From: Blakeslea trispora
Lineage: Eukaryota > Mucoromycota > Mucoromycetes > Mucorales > Choanephoraceae
NCBI GenBank assembly: GCA_025331445.1
Contig: JAIWNE010000137.1
Span: forward strand, 16,052-80,051
DNA length: 64,000 nt
Direction: 5' to 3'
The translations under genes and the position numbers were made by a program. The notes under the pieces were generated by a model. It worked only from the letters and a program-made list of their open reading frames with translations. It made no database searches and had not been told where the DNA came from. Numbering within the stretch: position 1 is the stretch's first letter; every line of letters begins with the position of its first letter. Shown here piece by piece: positions 52,969 to 64,000 of this stretch.

Positions 52969-55704
52969 ACGTGCCTCTGAACTTAAAACTACAAAAATAT
53001 TGTTAATATTCAAAAATCTTCACATAAAAACTTTCATATAAAAAATAAAAAACTGAGTGTATAACTCTGTTGAGAAAACGTTTTTGAACACGATGATCCA
53101 CTCAGTTTCTGGAATTTCATATAAAAGCTTTCATGTAAAGGTTTTTGAAAGTTGATCGGTTTTTCAAAATTTAAGCTGGGGAGATATAGAGGAGACCAAG
53201 GAAATGAAACAGGTCAATGTACTGCTAAAGATTTGAAAGACCGTTATGTATATTTGTGTAATAAATGGAAGCCAATAAAAACTGTGTATAGCAATTTGTG
53301 TGTTCCCTTCAGATTATGGTGATTATTTTTAGGAACTGACATCCATATAGCAAAAGTTTTCCTTTATCCAACTTATTATTAAATATGCCCTTCCCAAGCA
53401 AAAGAAAAGCAAGATTCAACGCCCAGAAAAAGGACGCTAAAGGAAAATTCTTGAAAGAGAATGTTCCTGAAGTTATTTCTGAAGAAGTAATTGAAATAAA
53501 TGAAGATTGGGAAACTTTGGGTGGTGAAATGGATATGTCAGCCCTTTCCCGCCTTAGAGATAGTGTATCCTCTGGTGAGAAGAGAAAGATCCACTACACC
53601 AAGAACTCAAGAACCACAAAGTGGAGAAGAAAAGTGGAGTCCAGCAAGGTAAACCCCAAATCTACCTTGTTCAACTTTGGTATCACTGTTGTCAACAGTA
53701 ATACCCAGGAACAAAAGGAAGACGATGAGCAGGATGCTGAAGATAGACTGACCCATCCTAAGAGGGAATTGATCAAGATCAGCAATTGCATTGAATTGTT
53801 GCGTGAGCCGGTGAAGCCTGAAATGAACCAGAGAATGGAAGGTAGCTCAGTAGGTTCATACAACCAATGCCGCTTGTACTCTGTTCTCATGTACTTTGAA
53901 CTTCGTTTGGAAGGAATGAAGATGGGCAAGGCATCCCAGAGAGTATCTAAACTTTTCTGGCCAAGTTACTCTAAGGATGCCCGCTCAAGAAGCATCATGA
54001 GTTGGGTAAAGGAATACCTTGAGCACAATAATCTCTCCAATCATAGCCAAGGTGTTCACACCAAAAGGCAATCCTTCTTGAGTCACAACGACGTAAAGAT
54101 GCAAGTCGTAGAGTATATGCAGAGAACAAAGCCTGCTGAAAGATTGCTTGTGGCCATCAAGGACTTCATTGAAACTAAAGTAATCCCTTCTTCTTTGGGT
54201 GTGCCTGGAACTGTTGCCATCTCTACCATCAGCAAGTACTTGCATGAATGGGGATACTCTTATGGCAACAAGAAAGGCCTCTTCTTTGATGGACATGAAA
54301 GCGAAGATGTGGTGAAGTACCGGAAAGAATGGGCTCTACGAATGGTAGACTACATGCGTAGATCCGAGTTCTAAGAAGGAGATCAAGAAGAAAATGTTCT
54401 TGAACCAGTTCTTTTGGAGGGTGAAGAGAAGGTTGTATTCGTCACTCATGACGAATCAACCTTTTACGCCAACGATGGCAAAAATGACATTTGGAGTTTG
54501 GATGGTGAATCTTTCATCCGCAAAAAGGGGCCTGGATCCTCCATTATGGTAAGTGAATTCCAGTGCCCCTGTCATGGAACGATGAAGTTGGGTGGATGGA
54601 CCTCCCATAAGCTTTTCAAGGCTGGAGAGAGTAGAGGCGGTTGGTGGACTCATAAAGACATGGTCTCTCAGCTGGACTGTGTCATTGGGCTGTTCGAAAA
54701 CTTACATCCTAACTGCCGAGCTGTATTCCTGTTTGACAACAGTTCAAACCATGGTGCTTGCAGTGATGACGCATTGGTTGTAAGTCGTATGACTCTCAAC
54801 GAAAAACCATGGTCTCTGACTGATAAATATCAGTTCAGAGACACAACCGTCAAACTCTCGACCGGTGAGCTTCTTCATCAGTCATTTTTTTATGAGAAAG
54901 AAATCTCTTCTCATGACTCAAAAGGTAGACCCAAAAACAAACGAGTCAGATATTTTAAAGGTAAATAGCACATGTATTTCCGAAGCAAACTCTTCTAACA
55001 TCTTTACAATAACAGGAATCAAACGAATTCTTGAAGAACGTGGCCAATGGCTTGGTGACCTTGAAGACAAGGTATGGAAACTTCGTTGTGGTGCTGCTGA
55101 GCCAGGTTTGAAGTCTATGTGCTGCGCTTCCCATTTCCTGGGAAGTAGAGTGGATTTTGCAGCTCAAAAGACTGCTTTACAAGAAGCAGTAGAAAATGCT
55201 GGTCACATTTTCGAACTTTATCCAAAATATTACTGCGAATGCAATTGGAGACGCATTAAGAATTGGCCAAGAGAGAGGCTAGATTGAGATGTGATTACAC
55301 ATTCAAGTCTCTCGAAAAGAACATCCCCATGTTTTTGGACAATGCAGGAGATGTCAAGAAAATACGAATATTTTTTCAACGTTGCATGAACTATATCGAA
55401 GCATATAGTAAGCACGACGATGGCAGAGAAATAGCAAAGAAGTTGAAGAAATTTGTAGAAAAAAAGTATTTGTCCCATAGAAAAGTGAGAGCTCCTCAAG
55501 ACATTTAAAAGTTAAAAAAGAAAAAAAGAAAACACTTGATGAAGGATTGCTCTCAATTGTGATTTAATTATGCTGTTCAAAGAAAAGAAATCCCCAAAAA
55601 GATTGACAGGTCGTATGATCGATCCATACCAAAAGCAAAAAAAAATGAGTCCTCAAAAAATGAAACAATTTCTTGTTTTTGTGGTTTTAAGTTCAGAGGC
55701 ACGT
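52969..55704 (+). mobile_element. twin DDE element, copy 2, 2736 bp
   Basis: Same termini as copy 1, flanked by TA at 52967-52968 and 55705-55706, and inserted in a family A LTR. Orientation is opposite to copy 1, giving a 2.7-kb perfect-looking inverted repeat with a 4.8-kb spacer. Confidence 0.97.
53385..55508 (+). pseudogene. large DDE transposase of twin copy 2, inactivated
   Basis: The same reading and the same lesions as copy 1: an N-terminal 329-codon block ending at the TAA 54372-54374, an open catalytic block to KNKRVRYFKG at 54960, an intron 54961-55015 (GTAAATAG...AACAG) that joins to GIKRILEERGQW, and a frameshift with a stop near 55250-55262 at the catalytic Glu. Sharing every lesion means that they predate the last transposition. 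The upstream sequence (53000-53380) contains AT-rich repeats near the TIR and presumably the promoter. Confidence 0.88.
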
Positions 55705-56932
55705 TATCTTGAATTTAATTGAGTGACATGGATAATAGCTTATTTTTGGTGTGATGGATAAAGAGTGAGTACCTCTTGTGTATAAACAATAGTTCACTAT
55801 TTGTGCTTCAATCCAAGTGTACTTGATACAAACGAAGTGTGATCCAATCTTTTATTTTAGACTGAGTTTAGACGTCAATTAAGCTATAGCCAGTTATTAC
55901 TGTAGAGCTGTGAGCATCTTCAGGTCTGTATCATAACTCAGATAGGGTAGAATGTAGGCTATATACAACATAGTTGTTAAAACATTGTTATGTGTTTTCT
56001 CCAAAAATTTTTGGTGAATGTGCGCTGCAACTTGAAATTGGCTAGTACATTGTCTTTCCCTGCCACGTGTTGAGCCTTGAGTTTGATCTGTCGTTTTAGG
56101 CATCACGTGCACAGTTCTGTTGCAAGTGTCATTAGTTGTAGAGATCTCGTTCCTCTCATTTTGTTGATGTGTGAGTCGGCAGTCGTATTGTCTGTTTGAA
56201 TCAATATCATCTTGTTCTGGAGTTGTGGGAAAAATTTCAGCGCAAGGAATGCTGTCATCAGCTACCTCTAGTTGATCGATCGCTGTGCTTCTTCTGGAGT
56301 CCATAACCCGCGTGCTGTCTGATGCTGAAAGTGACACCCCCATCCCGAATTGCCGGCGTCCGCAAATATAGTTTCTGTTGGCGTCTTCAGGAGGAATGAG
56401 CGGCCGTTACACTTGCTGATATTGTTCTTCCACCACTGTAATTCTTGAAGGCATGCTGTCGGTATTTGTCTTGGTATTTCCTTTTGTTTCTTGTCTTTCA
56501 CATGGCTGTTCTTGAACCACATGAGCTGCTGAGTGTAGAGTCTTGCCGGTGTAAACGCAAATGTTGCGGCTTGGATTTTCATGTTTAAGCTGCAGATTAC
56601 ATGCGGTGATTGGATCGGCTTCTCCTAGACCTGTTTGATTAATTGACGAATATCCCTCAACTTCTTTGGTGGAAGTGCTTGTCGTATTTGGGCATATACA
56701 GAAGCCGGAACGACTTAAAATCGGAAATTTAATTGAGCATTACCAAAAGTTATTTTGACAAATAATGTCACAATAACATTAAATTAAATAATGTTCACAA
56801 AGTTGGAAACTTAAAATAATTCAGATATCACCAAAGGTAATTCTGAAATCAAACATCTAATTAGCATTGGTAGAAAGCGATGATATGTTATATAAAGCGT
56901 TCAATGTGCCTAGCTAACACATTGAAAGCATA

Positions 56933-57099
56933 TGATGTATCGTATTGAACATGAATCATATAACATTTGATATATTACTAAATCAAATAGAGATCTTGTT
57001 CTGTTTTACCAAACATAACTTATGTTGATATCCCATCCTTGCACTGAATAAAACCCTCTCTTTAATCTGATTTAATCACTTGAATTAACAGATAAATTA
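56933..57099 (+). mobile_element. putative 5' LTR (family B) of a Ty3-type element
   Basis: TGATGTATCGTA...AACAGATAAATTA matches the start and second half of the family B solo LTRs (shared CACTGAATAAAACCCTCTC) and lies 40 bp before the gag ATG in the same orientation. No typical TGG-starting primer binding site follows; the next bases are T and A rich. Confidence 0.65.
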
Positions 57100-57139
57100 T
57101 TTTTTTTAAACATCCAAAAAGTTTTATTCAGTAACAAAA

Positions 57140-59490
57140 ATGGTCAACAACAACAACAACACTAAAAAGACTTCCGTCACCATTCGTCGCAGTACCTCAT
57201 CTGCTTCGAGACGCGAAAACAACACCCCTGTTCCCGACTATTCTTTCGAAAACTTTTCCCCTTTGCCTGCTCTTGCTGCTCTTCGCGGTAGAATGGCTGC
57301 CACCAACACTCCTGTTTTAGGTGGTATTCCCTCTAAACCCGTCACCTCGAAAGAGAACGACGATGAGTTCATGGAGATTGATGAACTTTACTCATCAGCT
57401 TCCTTATCCAATCTGGATAATAGCGAAACTCCTGTTTTAAGCTCTGAGCATACAAAACAGCCTGAGTGTTTTGAGGACATTGAAACCAATGTGCCTGTTG
57501 ACATCAAAACTGCATTGAACGATAGAATGCAAGCCCTTCACGACCAAATCGGTCATAAAGCGCTCCAGATAATTGTCATATCTGACCTCGTCTTATTAAA
57601 GTCCATGCGTGAGCGATTGGCCGAGATGAGAGAGCGTTTAAATGAGCTCGAAGGCACATACAAAGACATGTATAGTGAAGACGAACCCGTCGTAAACCAC
57701 TCTTCTTCATCATCTAAAACTAGAGATGAAGTAATGAACAGCTCGATTCTCTTGAATCAAAGTCATCTCTACCAACCCATGAGCTTAGTTCCTTCAAACC
57801 TTCCTTTCTTTCAATGGACTAGATTTGTACATGACAATTTTCGTCGTATTTATAAGACACCCAATCAATGTATTCGTGCATTTGAGCAAGCTCTTTTATC
57901 CCATTCTCTTTCTCTTGAGGAGAACTGGTTGCGAATCCTTCCGATTACTGCTCCTGAGCAAAACATGGATTGGGTTAATGAGTTTCTTAAAACCAACCCT
58001 AACGCTTCTTGGACTTCCGTTAAAGAAGCTCTATCTACTAGATTTGGTGTGAGCCCACAGCGCACTCGCCAATTGGCCACTGACAGCCTTTACCGCTTTG
58101 CTGTACATCGCAACGAAAGTATGCACCAGTACGTTGAACGCTTTCGCCGACTTGTTCGTGAAGCTCAACTCAATGATGAGTCAATGAGGAAGTACTGTCT
58201 CCTCAAGCCCATTAAAGCAAAAACCCACGCAGCAGTCCTCAAGACAATAAGCTTGAGTAAGATTCCAAACAAAGACTCGCTGGACTATATGATTCGAGTT
58301 CTCTTGTCGATTGATGATGCCGAAAACAATATCGAAGTGCTCAAGATAATGGGATTCCATCGGAAGATGCACGGCCCAAAGAAATTTTCTCAACCACGCT
58401 TCTCTCCTTCTTCTCGCCTTGGCCGCTCTCATCAAGAAGGCTTTACTAATCAGCCACGTTCTAAGGCATATTGCCACGTGCATGATACGACAGAGCATGA
58501 TATTCAAGATTGCAAAGCGTACAAAAGACGAGTGACTGCAATGTCCTCTAACAAAAGTAAAGCAAACTCTAGCAAACGCTACTATGAATGCAATAAGCCT
58601 TGGAGTTCCAAGCATGTATGCGAATCCTCTTCTTCTCCCTCCTCTTTCTCTGATCGTGACTGTACAAAGACCAAGAAGCCACGTCCTCCTGTTTCTGTTC
58701 CTGCCGAATACGAAGATGAACGTGACAACTCCTTTGATGAGGATTACAACCTCAACTTTGCTGCTGCTAACTTCGCTCCAGAAAGCAAAGGCAAAAGAAA
58801 AGCCGATTGTAAGTCAACTTTTCTAAAAAATAAGTATTTTGCACAATTGTCCAAAAACCTGTTAGCTGACAAGTTTATATATCTTCCCTTGACAATAGAG
58901 AGCGTGAAAACATGGGCATTGCTGGACTCTGGCTGTTCATTCTTATCAATTTCTCCAACATTGGCAAGACACTTATATTTAGAAATAAATAAAAGTAGAG
59001 GAAATATTAAACTTGTGAATGGCAACACGGTTAGACGTATGGGAAAAACACATTAGAAATTAGAGGTCACATATAACTTTAAATCAATGCACTCGCATTT
59101 GAAGTATTTGATCTATTTAATAACATACACGTATGTATTGGCATGGACCTGATATACCTATTGGGTATCGAAATCTCCAATATTGCAATGAGTTGGGATG
59201 ATCAGGTTGGTCCACCCTACCCTGTTATAGATCCATCTTCAGTCACACCTAATAATGACCCATATGGTACCGCTGACGAGCGAGAACATATGTTGAAAAG
59301 CATTGAACCTTTTATAGAAGCCAACAGAAATATACCTGTTGCAAACTATTGCAATATTTCAGGAAGTGAAATCCGCCTTCCTCTGAAAGCCAATCACCGC
59401 GGCGTAGAGGGTGTATATGTTGACTCAAATAGTTGTGAAATAACCTTGCGAAATATTTGTTTTTTCACGTGCGTTTTCAAAGAAAAATAG
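57140..59490 (+). pseudogene. Ty3-type Gag-protease polyprotein, truncated
   Basis: Gag packages retrotransposon RNA and the protease matures it. ATG 57140 (MVNNNNNTKKTSVTIRRS) opens a 638-codon frame. Residues about 1-100 are disordered, about 140-180 a coiled coil (LKSMRERLAEMRERLNELEGTY), and about 220-420 the retrotransposon gag fold (FFQWTRFVHDNFRRIYKTPNQ, SWTSVKEALSTRFGV, HQYVERFRRLVREAQL). Two Cys/His-rich patches follow (AYCHVHDTTEHDIQDC; YYECNKPWSSKHVC, apparently lacking its first Cys). The aspartic protease reads VKTWALLDSGCSFLSISP (DSG). After a frameshift near 59050 it continues LAFEVFDLFNN, IGMDLIYLLGIEISNIAMSWDD and NDPYGTADEREHMLKSIEPFIEANRN. It is cut off before the reverse transcriptase at about 59450, and no 3' LTR was found. 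Confidence 0.85.
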
Positions 59491-61636
59491 GCAGAAACAC
59501 AAAAATTGGGCCACGGGTAAAGTATTATACGAGCTTACTTTGCATAGGAGTGCTTTTTAGTCGAATCATATCTAGCTTAGGTCTCAAAAGGGAGTTATAG
59601 TGACAAATGGCCTTTAGAGTATATAGCGATGATGATTCAACAAGTTTTAGAAGTATAAGCAATAAATGAGTAAATGGTAATGCCTTTAATTTCGGATGAG
59701 CTTGGCTTATGATTGGATTATTTAGGTATTATGAGCAAATCAAGCTTCTTTAATTTTATTAATTTGGATCAAATATATGCTATATATGGGTTCTTCTTTA
59801 GGCTGATTTGTAGCTCAGATGTCCTTTTTTGTAATAGGGATGCCGCATCGGGTGTATCCAAATAGATTGGCATGGTTGGCTTTAATATAGGTACCTTTTG
59901 TAATCATAAGAAGCAGTATAGGAAGCAGAAATGGGATAATTTCTGTGAAGTATTGATAGATAGAAGGATGGAGGCAAAGAGGAAATACTTTGAAACGGGT
60001 TATACGATTTATTTAGGAATAAAAAGTGAGAGAGAGTTCTATCTATTCTGATTTTTACAAGAGTATTTATATGAATGGATTGAATAATGGCTTATCCTTG
60101 ATTTCAATCTGAGAAAGATCTTGTAATTGCTTCTTTAAGATTCACTTGCTGTATAAGTAAAATGACAGTTATTGTTGTTATGTCAAATTCTTCAATTGGA
60201 AACATTCAGGGTTCACTAGCTGATTGTCAGTTTCTGTCATACTGTAAATTACGGAGTTGAAGTGTATGATTTGTATCTTGGATATTTATAAATAATTTGT
60301 ATATCATTACTGTGTATTGTTGTGATATATTTTATAAGTTGTGTTGTATGTTGTCGTGCATTATAAAGTGTATATGATATGCATATTATGTTATAGTAAT
60401 TCATGCTGACAGGAGTAATTGTATTGAGTTTGTAATTATGAAAATTTTTACTTATTCAATTTCAGATTATGATTTCTGTTCTTGGAAACATGTCAGGATC
60501 ATGTTTCCTTATTAGTGATTGAACCGGTATAGATGTGTATGTATTTTATATGTAAAGATAAAGATGTATAGTTTATTAAGGTCAGATCATCACAATTTCC
60601 ATGACTAGAGCCTTCAGTAAGCATATTAATCGCTTTGCAGTAGCTGCGCTTGAAAAAATATAGAGCCTTAACCGAGATTTTTTTTTTGCAATTATTTTTT
60701 TTTCTTGACAGCCAACTTGAATCAACATGCAAGGTCATGAGCAACACCAAGTAGGAGATCACTCGACATCAGTATGCACAAGAGTTAGAAACAATAGAGA
60801 AAAAAAGTAAATAGCATAGAAAGTCTAAAAAAAAAGAAAAATAAAAAGATGAGACGCGATTCTTTACACATGTAGTTTGTCATCAGCATGTTGTGTCTTT
60901 TAGTTGCGATTAGGTATCTCATGAGTCCAGCCAGCGGTGAGAGCAACAGTCAGAAGTAAACAGTTGATAAAGAGAAGTTCATTCGGTAAGACAGTCAAGT
61001 CAAAATAATCTGGAAGCGGTATTTCACTTGTCACGAAAGAGATTCAAAGAGATGAGGCAAGCTCATCTGAGATGGAGCACACATGTATGCATGAGCAAAG
61101 GCGAAAAGACACAAAAAGAAGAAAAGCACAAGCAGTAAAGTTTAAAGGAACCCCAAGTTCAACCAAAAAGAGAATCGGCAACCTTCAAAAGCACAGATCA
61201 TTGTAATGGAAGGAGAATAGGCGGATAAAGAGCATTTCTTAAAGATGAGGTAGAGAGATGGCGACATGAGAAGAGACCAAGTACCCTGAACGACGGTATA
61301 TTAAAGGGAAACTGTAATTCAAAAAGCTAGGGCAATAACCAGAGACAATACTTAGATAAGTGGACCACATGTGCACATAAGAAAAAAGGTAGACATGAAT
61401 AAATCTGACATAGGATGGAAGCATGGTAGGCGATTGGATATACGATTGTCAAAGGGTTTCAAGGCAATGACTACAAATAGAGCAAGTTAGTAGATGCAAT
61501 GTATACAAAAGCATTTGAACATATAAATGGAGAAATCAAAGGACCTTAGGCAAGAGTAACTTGAAAAAGACGGATCAATCCAAATAGGCAGCCCTTTAAA
61601 AGATGGTATACAGAAAATAGTCAAAGAGGTATAAGT
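59491..61636. other. long non-coding stretch
   Basis: No gene, LTR or TIR pair was recognised. From about 60800 to 61600 the plus strand is strikingly purine-rich (GA and AAG runs) with few long ORFs; it may belong to the repeat beginning near 61650. Confidence 0.4.
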
Positions 61637-61870
61637 TTGAGCAACATGGTTATAGAGCAGGCAGTTTGGATAAAGAAGTCATGGATGAGTTGGCAGAAAG
61701 CAATACAGAAGAATGTGGCATGGATAAAGGATTATTTATCAAAATCAATGATGAGTATCTACACAAGTATATATATAGTGGATGACAAACAGATATATAC
61801 AGATGGTGAGTTGGAAGATGCAAAAAAACAAGAAGAGAGGCGTAGTCGAGTTAGGGAGATGTTGTCATGA
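61637..61870 (+). CDS. small ORF in a dispersed repeat, unknown
   Basis: 77 codons, MSNMVIEQAVWIKKSWMSWQKAIQKNVAWIKDYL, ending ERRSRVREMLS. It is hydrophilic and probably helical, with several Trp residues and a charged C-terminus (LEDAKKQEERRSRVREM). A copy at 29160-29400 encodes a recognisably similar peptide (AVWIKKPWM..., NRVVEMLSS) with stops. Similarity at the peptide level in both copies suggests past coding, but the 5' end is uncertain and it could be the last exon of a larger gene. Confidence 0.35.
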   Translation: MSNMVIEQAVWIKKSWMSWQKAIQKNVAWIKDYLSKSMMSIYTSIYIVDDKQIYTDGELEDAKKQEERRSRVREMLS

Positions 61871-62145
61871 TAAGGCGATATACATGTAGCTATTGTTAAA
61901 TAAAAAAGTCAGTGATGTTGATGGATTATATGATATTTGTAAAAAAAAAAAGAGAGATAAAAGTGCTTACCTTTTGCTGTGCATTTACTGAAAAAAAGAT
62001 GAAAGAAAGAAAATGGGGGATTGAAAAAAATGGCCAGTATATATGAGAAATATGGCAGTGATGGGAAGAAAGTATGATTTCATTAACAGATTCAAGCTAA
62101 AATAGTACTGAAAAGGAAAATGTCTTGGATTTGCATAAACAGATG
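61650..62145 (+). repeat. dispersed repeat, copy 2
   Basis: Direct repeat of 29160-29640. Similarity runs from GGCAGTTTGGAT to ATGTCTTGGATTTGCATAAA and then stops. No terminal repeats or target duplications were identified. Confidence 0.75.
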
Positions 62146-64000
62146 TTATTAGTGATCAATTAAAGGAGCGCTTTGCGAAAGGGGATCTTAAAGAAGCACT
62201 TCAAACAGAATCTATGAAGAAAGCTGATAGTAAAGCGTCGAGCTGTTTCATGTTAAACAAATTTGAGTAAAGCAATTTTAAACATAAAAGTGATAAGTTA
62301 AAAATCATAATGTATCAAAAGCAGCCCTCTTACATAGTGTCGCATTTGATCATGATTCAATCGATTATAATTATAGGATGATACATTATGAGGCAAATAT
62401 AATATAATCATTCATTAAGTGTAATCGCTCATACATATATAGTATCAGCGTCGCACCCTTTAGATCCTTCTAAATACTAAACATTGAAGAATGCAAGTTT
62501 CAGTTAGGACATGCTGTCATTTTATGACAGTTTCATGTAGCTCAAGATATTGTAGGATGATGGATATAAAAACATCAAGAAGAAGTATGCAAATATATCA
62601 TTCAGATGCAAAAAAATGGTGATAAATCCCTTTAATTTAAAAAGAACTGTCCATCATGATTTTGCAATAATCAATCTTCATTTTATCGAACCTCTAACGA
62701 CATTGTAAATTTATTTCTGAAGCAATCATACTTATTCGCTAAAGCGATTCAAATATGTCTCTTGTTTAGGAGTGATGTATATGTGACTTATCGCATTAGA
62801 TCAATAAATAAATATAGATGTTGATGATCATTTAATTGATCTCTTTGGCTGAAGACCAAATGCAATTGCAAGCAACTTGTTTATAATTTGGCATCATTGC
62901 AAGTTGTACGAACACTCTGAATGGTACAATACTACTTTATGAGACTGTCAACTTTACTTCAAATATAAATGTTTAAAGAAATAAATAGGAAATTAGATGA
63001 CTTCAAACAATAGTTTCGATAAATTATAATCAGAGCAAGGAACATTTGTATATTCCATTATGAGAGCATCAAATAACTTTATAGGCAAATAGATGCTTTT
63101 TCATAAGCAGTTCAATACCATCAAACTTTCATCTACATTGTATATCATCTTGTGTAGCAAAATTTACCATCATACAACTATCTTTTAAATTTAGAGGTAT
63201 CCCTTTTTAGTATCTCTATGAGAAAATTGGTCAATCACATTTCAGATTTTCAACTTTATCATATAAGCAATCGCTTTCTATGGTTTGTAGATGTTTTTTT
63301 TTTACTTTATTTTTCTTCAACCTTTTCCGAGATGGCTTACCATCTTGCATGCTCATGTAAGTTTGAGATGTCGCATGCAGAACTGATGAGCAGCGAGAAA
63401 GCTAACATGTGCTCATGAAGTCAACTTTTTTTAAATAAGGAATAATATTTCTACAGCTATATCTACTTCTAACAGTCTTTGGTATGCAAAAGCAATTCAG
63501 AGTATATGAAATCAATGCTTCATAAAGATGTTTTTTGAAATCTAAGGATTGTCTTTTTTTTCTACAATTCAAATGTAATTTTTTTTACTATATTTCATTC
63601 TTTTTAAGTGAATAATTGAGTTCATTACTATCACAAAAACTCTTTTTTTCTTGGTTGAAGCGTATGATGCAAAGAGAAATATGAACCAAATCATCAACAT
63701 TTACCTTATTTCTTTTTCTTAGTAATGGAAAATCCAGTGTCTATTGGCCAATTTTAAGAAGGTTCCAGGTCTTTTCTCTCTTTACCTATATTAAGATAGC
63801 TGACATCTTTAAAAGTAAATTGCCCCCAAAGTTCCGCGTTATTTATGGGGGTGACATTACTCTCTCTTTTTTTCATCTCTTCTTTTCTTTCTTTTTTTCT
63901 CGCCTTTTTTTTTTCACTCTATTGATTACTACACCCTTTTTTTTTCCTGAATCTCGACGTATTTTCTTTCTAGCTTAAGGTGATTTATTCTAGTCATTCA
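62146..64000. other. non-coding end of window
   Basis: No gene supported. The last 150 bases contain long CT-rich tracts (for example near 63870-63945), which in fungi often precede a transcription start, so a gene may begin just beyond the window. Confidence 0.35.

Larger units (their letters stand above)
52807..55970. mobile_element. solo LTR, family A, 426 bp, split by twin DDE element
   Basis: TGTTATATTC...ATACAACA with the left part 52807-52966 and the right part 55707-55970, flanked by the exact duplication TAGTT (52802-52806 and 55971-55975). The sequence across the break, GAGTAAC/TCTTGAATTTAA, is matched uninterrupted in the other copy near 19451, which serves as an empty site. Confidence 0.95.
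52540..56720 (-). pseudogene. DIRS-like reverse transcriptase/RNase H fragment, split by an LTR
   Basis: From 56720 leftwards: QIRQALPPKKLRDIRQLIKQ; a stop; KIQAATFAFTPARLYTQQLMWFKN; LQELQWWKNNISKCNGRSF; TIFADAGNSGWGCHFQHQTARGLWTPEEAQRSIN (the RNase H start, with Asp in FADAG). Then, in changing frames, TDNTTADSHINKMRGTRSLQLMTLATEL and LKRQIKLKAQHVAGKDNVLANF. At 55975 it is interrupted by the family A LTR and resumes at 52806 with QGDHNVNLFARE and LLKRYITWSPDPEVIAQDPM. This block order is that of DIRS/Ngaro elements, which pair RT-RNase H with a tyrosine recombinase such as that at 30796-31560. Multiple stops and the missing RT N-terminus make it dead. Confidence 0.8.

Noticed and set aside
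53594..54296. Two minus-strand ORFs within twin copy 2, mirrored in copy 1
   Set aside because: Antisense shadows of the transposase; they are identical in both copies only because the elements are identical.

Overview
This window is AT-rich eukaryotic DNA with short GT-AG introns (about 40-75 bp). Its repertoire of mobile genes (KDZ, CACTA/Tnp2, MULE, IS630/Tc1-type DDE, DIRS-type tyrosine recombinase, Helitron and Helentron, Tad/L1-like LINE, short-LTR Ty3) is typical of an early-diverging fungus. Mucoromycota is most likely, from the family mix and from a spliced gene whose layout I associate with that group. Almost nothing looks like an ordinary single-copy host gene; the window is a dense, nested transposon cluster.

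Layout. 0-2.9 kb: an inverted duplication around two decayed genes. 3.9-6.8 kb: a complete but frameshifted TIR element of a large DDE family. 7-9.6 kb: a transposase fragment and a decayed spliced gene split by a short solo LTR. 10.3-14.4 kb: a Helentron helicase-endonuclease fragment (minus) head-to-head with a canonical Helitron Rep fragment (plus). 14.4-19.0 kb: a LINE carved up by solo LTRs. 19.3-22.4 kb: a solo LTR containing an apparently intact MULE. 22.8-28.7 kb: a KDZ transposase gene interrupted by a solo LTR and by an IS630-like element that itself carries a solo LTR. 30.8-31.6 kb: a tyrosine-recombinase fragment. 32.5-39.0 kb: a two-gene CACTA-like element with a Tc1 element in its central promoter, the Tc1 in turn holding a solo LTR. 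39.4-44.6 kb: a near full-length Helentron. 45.5-48.2 and 53.0-55.7 kb: two apparently identical, oppositely oriented 2736-bp DDE elements. 48.3-50.3 kb: another DDE element. 50.9-51.8 kb: a minisatellite-filled MITE-like unit. 52.5-56.7 kb: a DIRS-like RT/RNase H fragment split by a solo LTR that holds one of the twin elements. 56.9-59.5 kb: a Ty3-type LTR with gag-protease. The last 4.5 kb is mostly featureless apart from one repeated small ORF.

The insertions can be ordered because many target-site duplications are exact (5 bp for LTRs, TA for DDE elements, 8 bp for the MULE, 3 bp for the CACTA), and removing an insert usually restores the reading frame of the host element. All LTR copies but one are solo, so deletion by LTR recombination has been active. 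The most notable signals are the twin elements that share the same inactivating mutations yet sit at separate TA targets; an LTR family whose TATA-bearing strand points into transposase or recombinase genes; the two-gene CACTA-like element; and the intact MULE. Family names come from motif recognition by eye; no searches were run.
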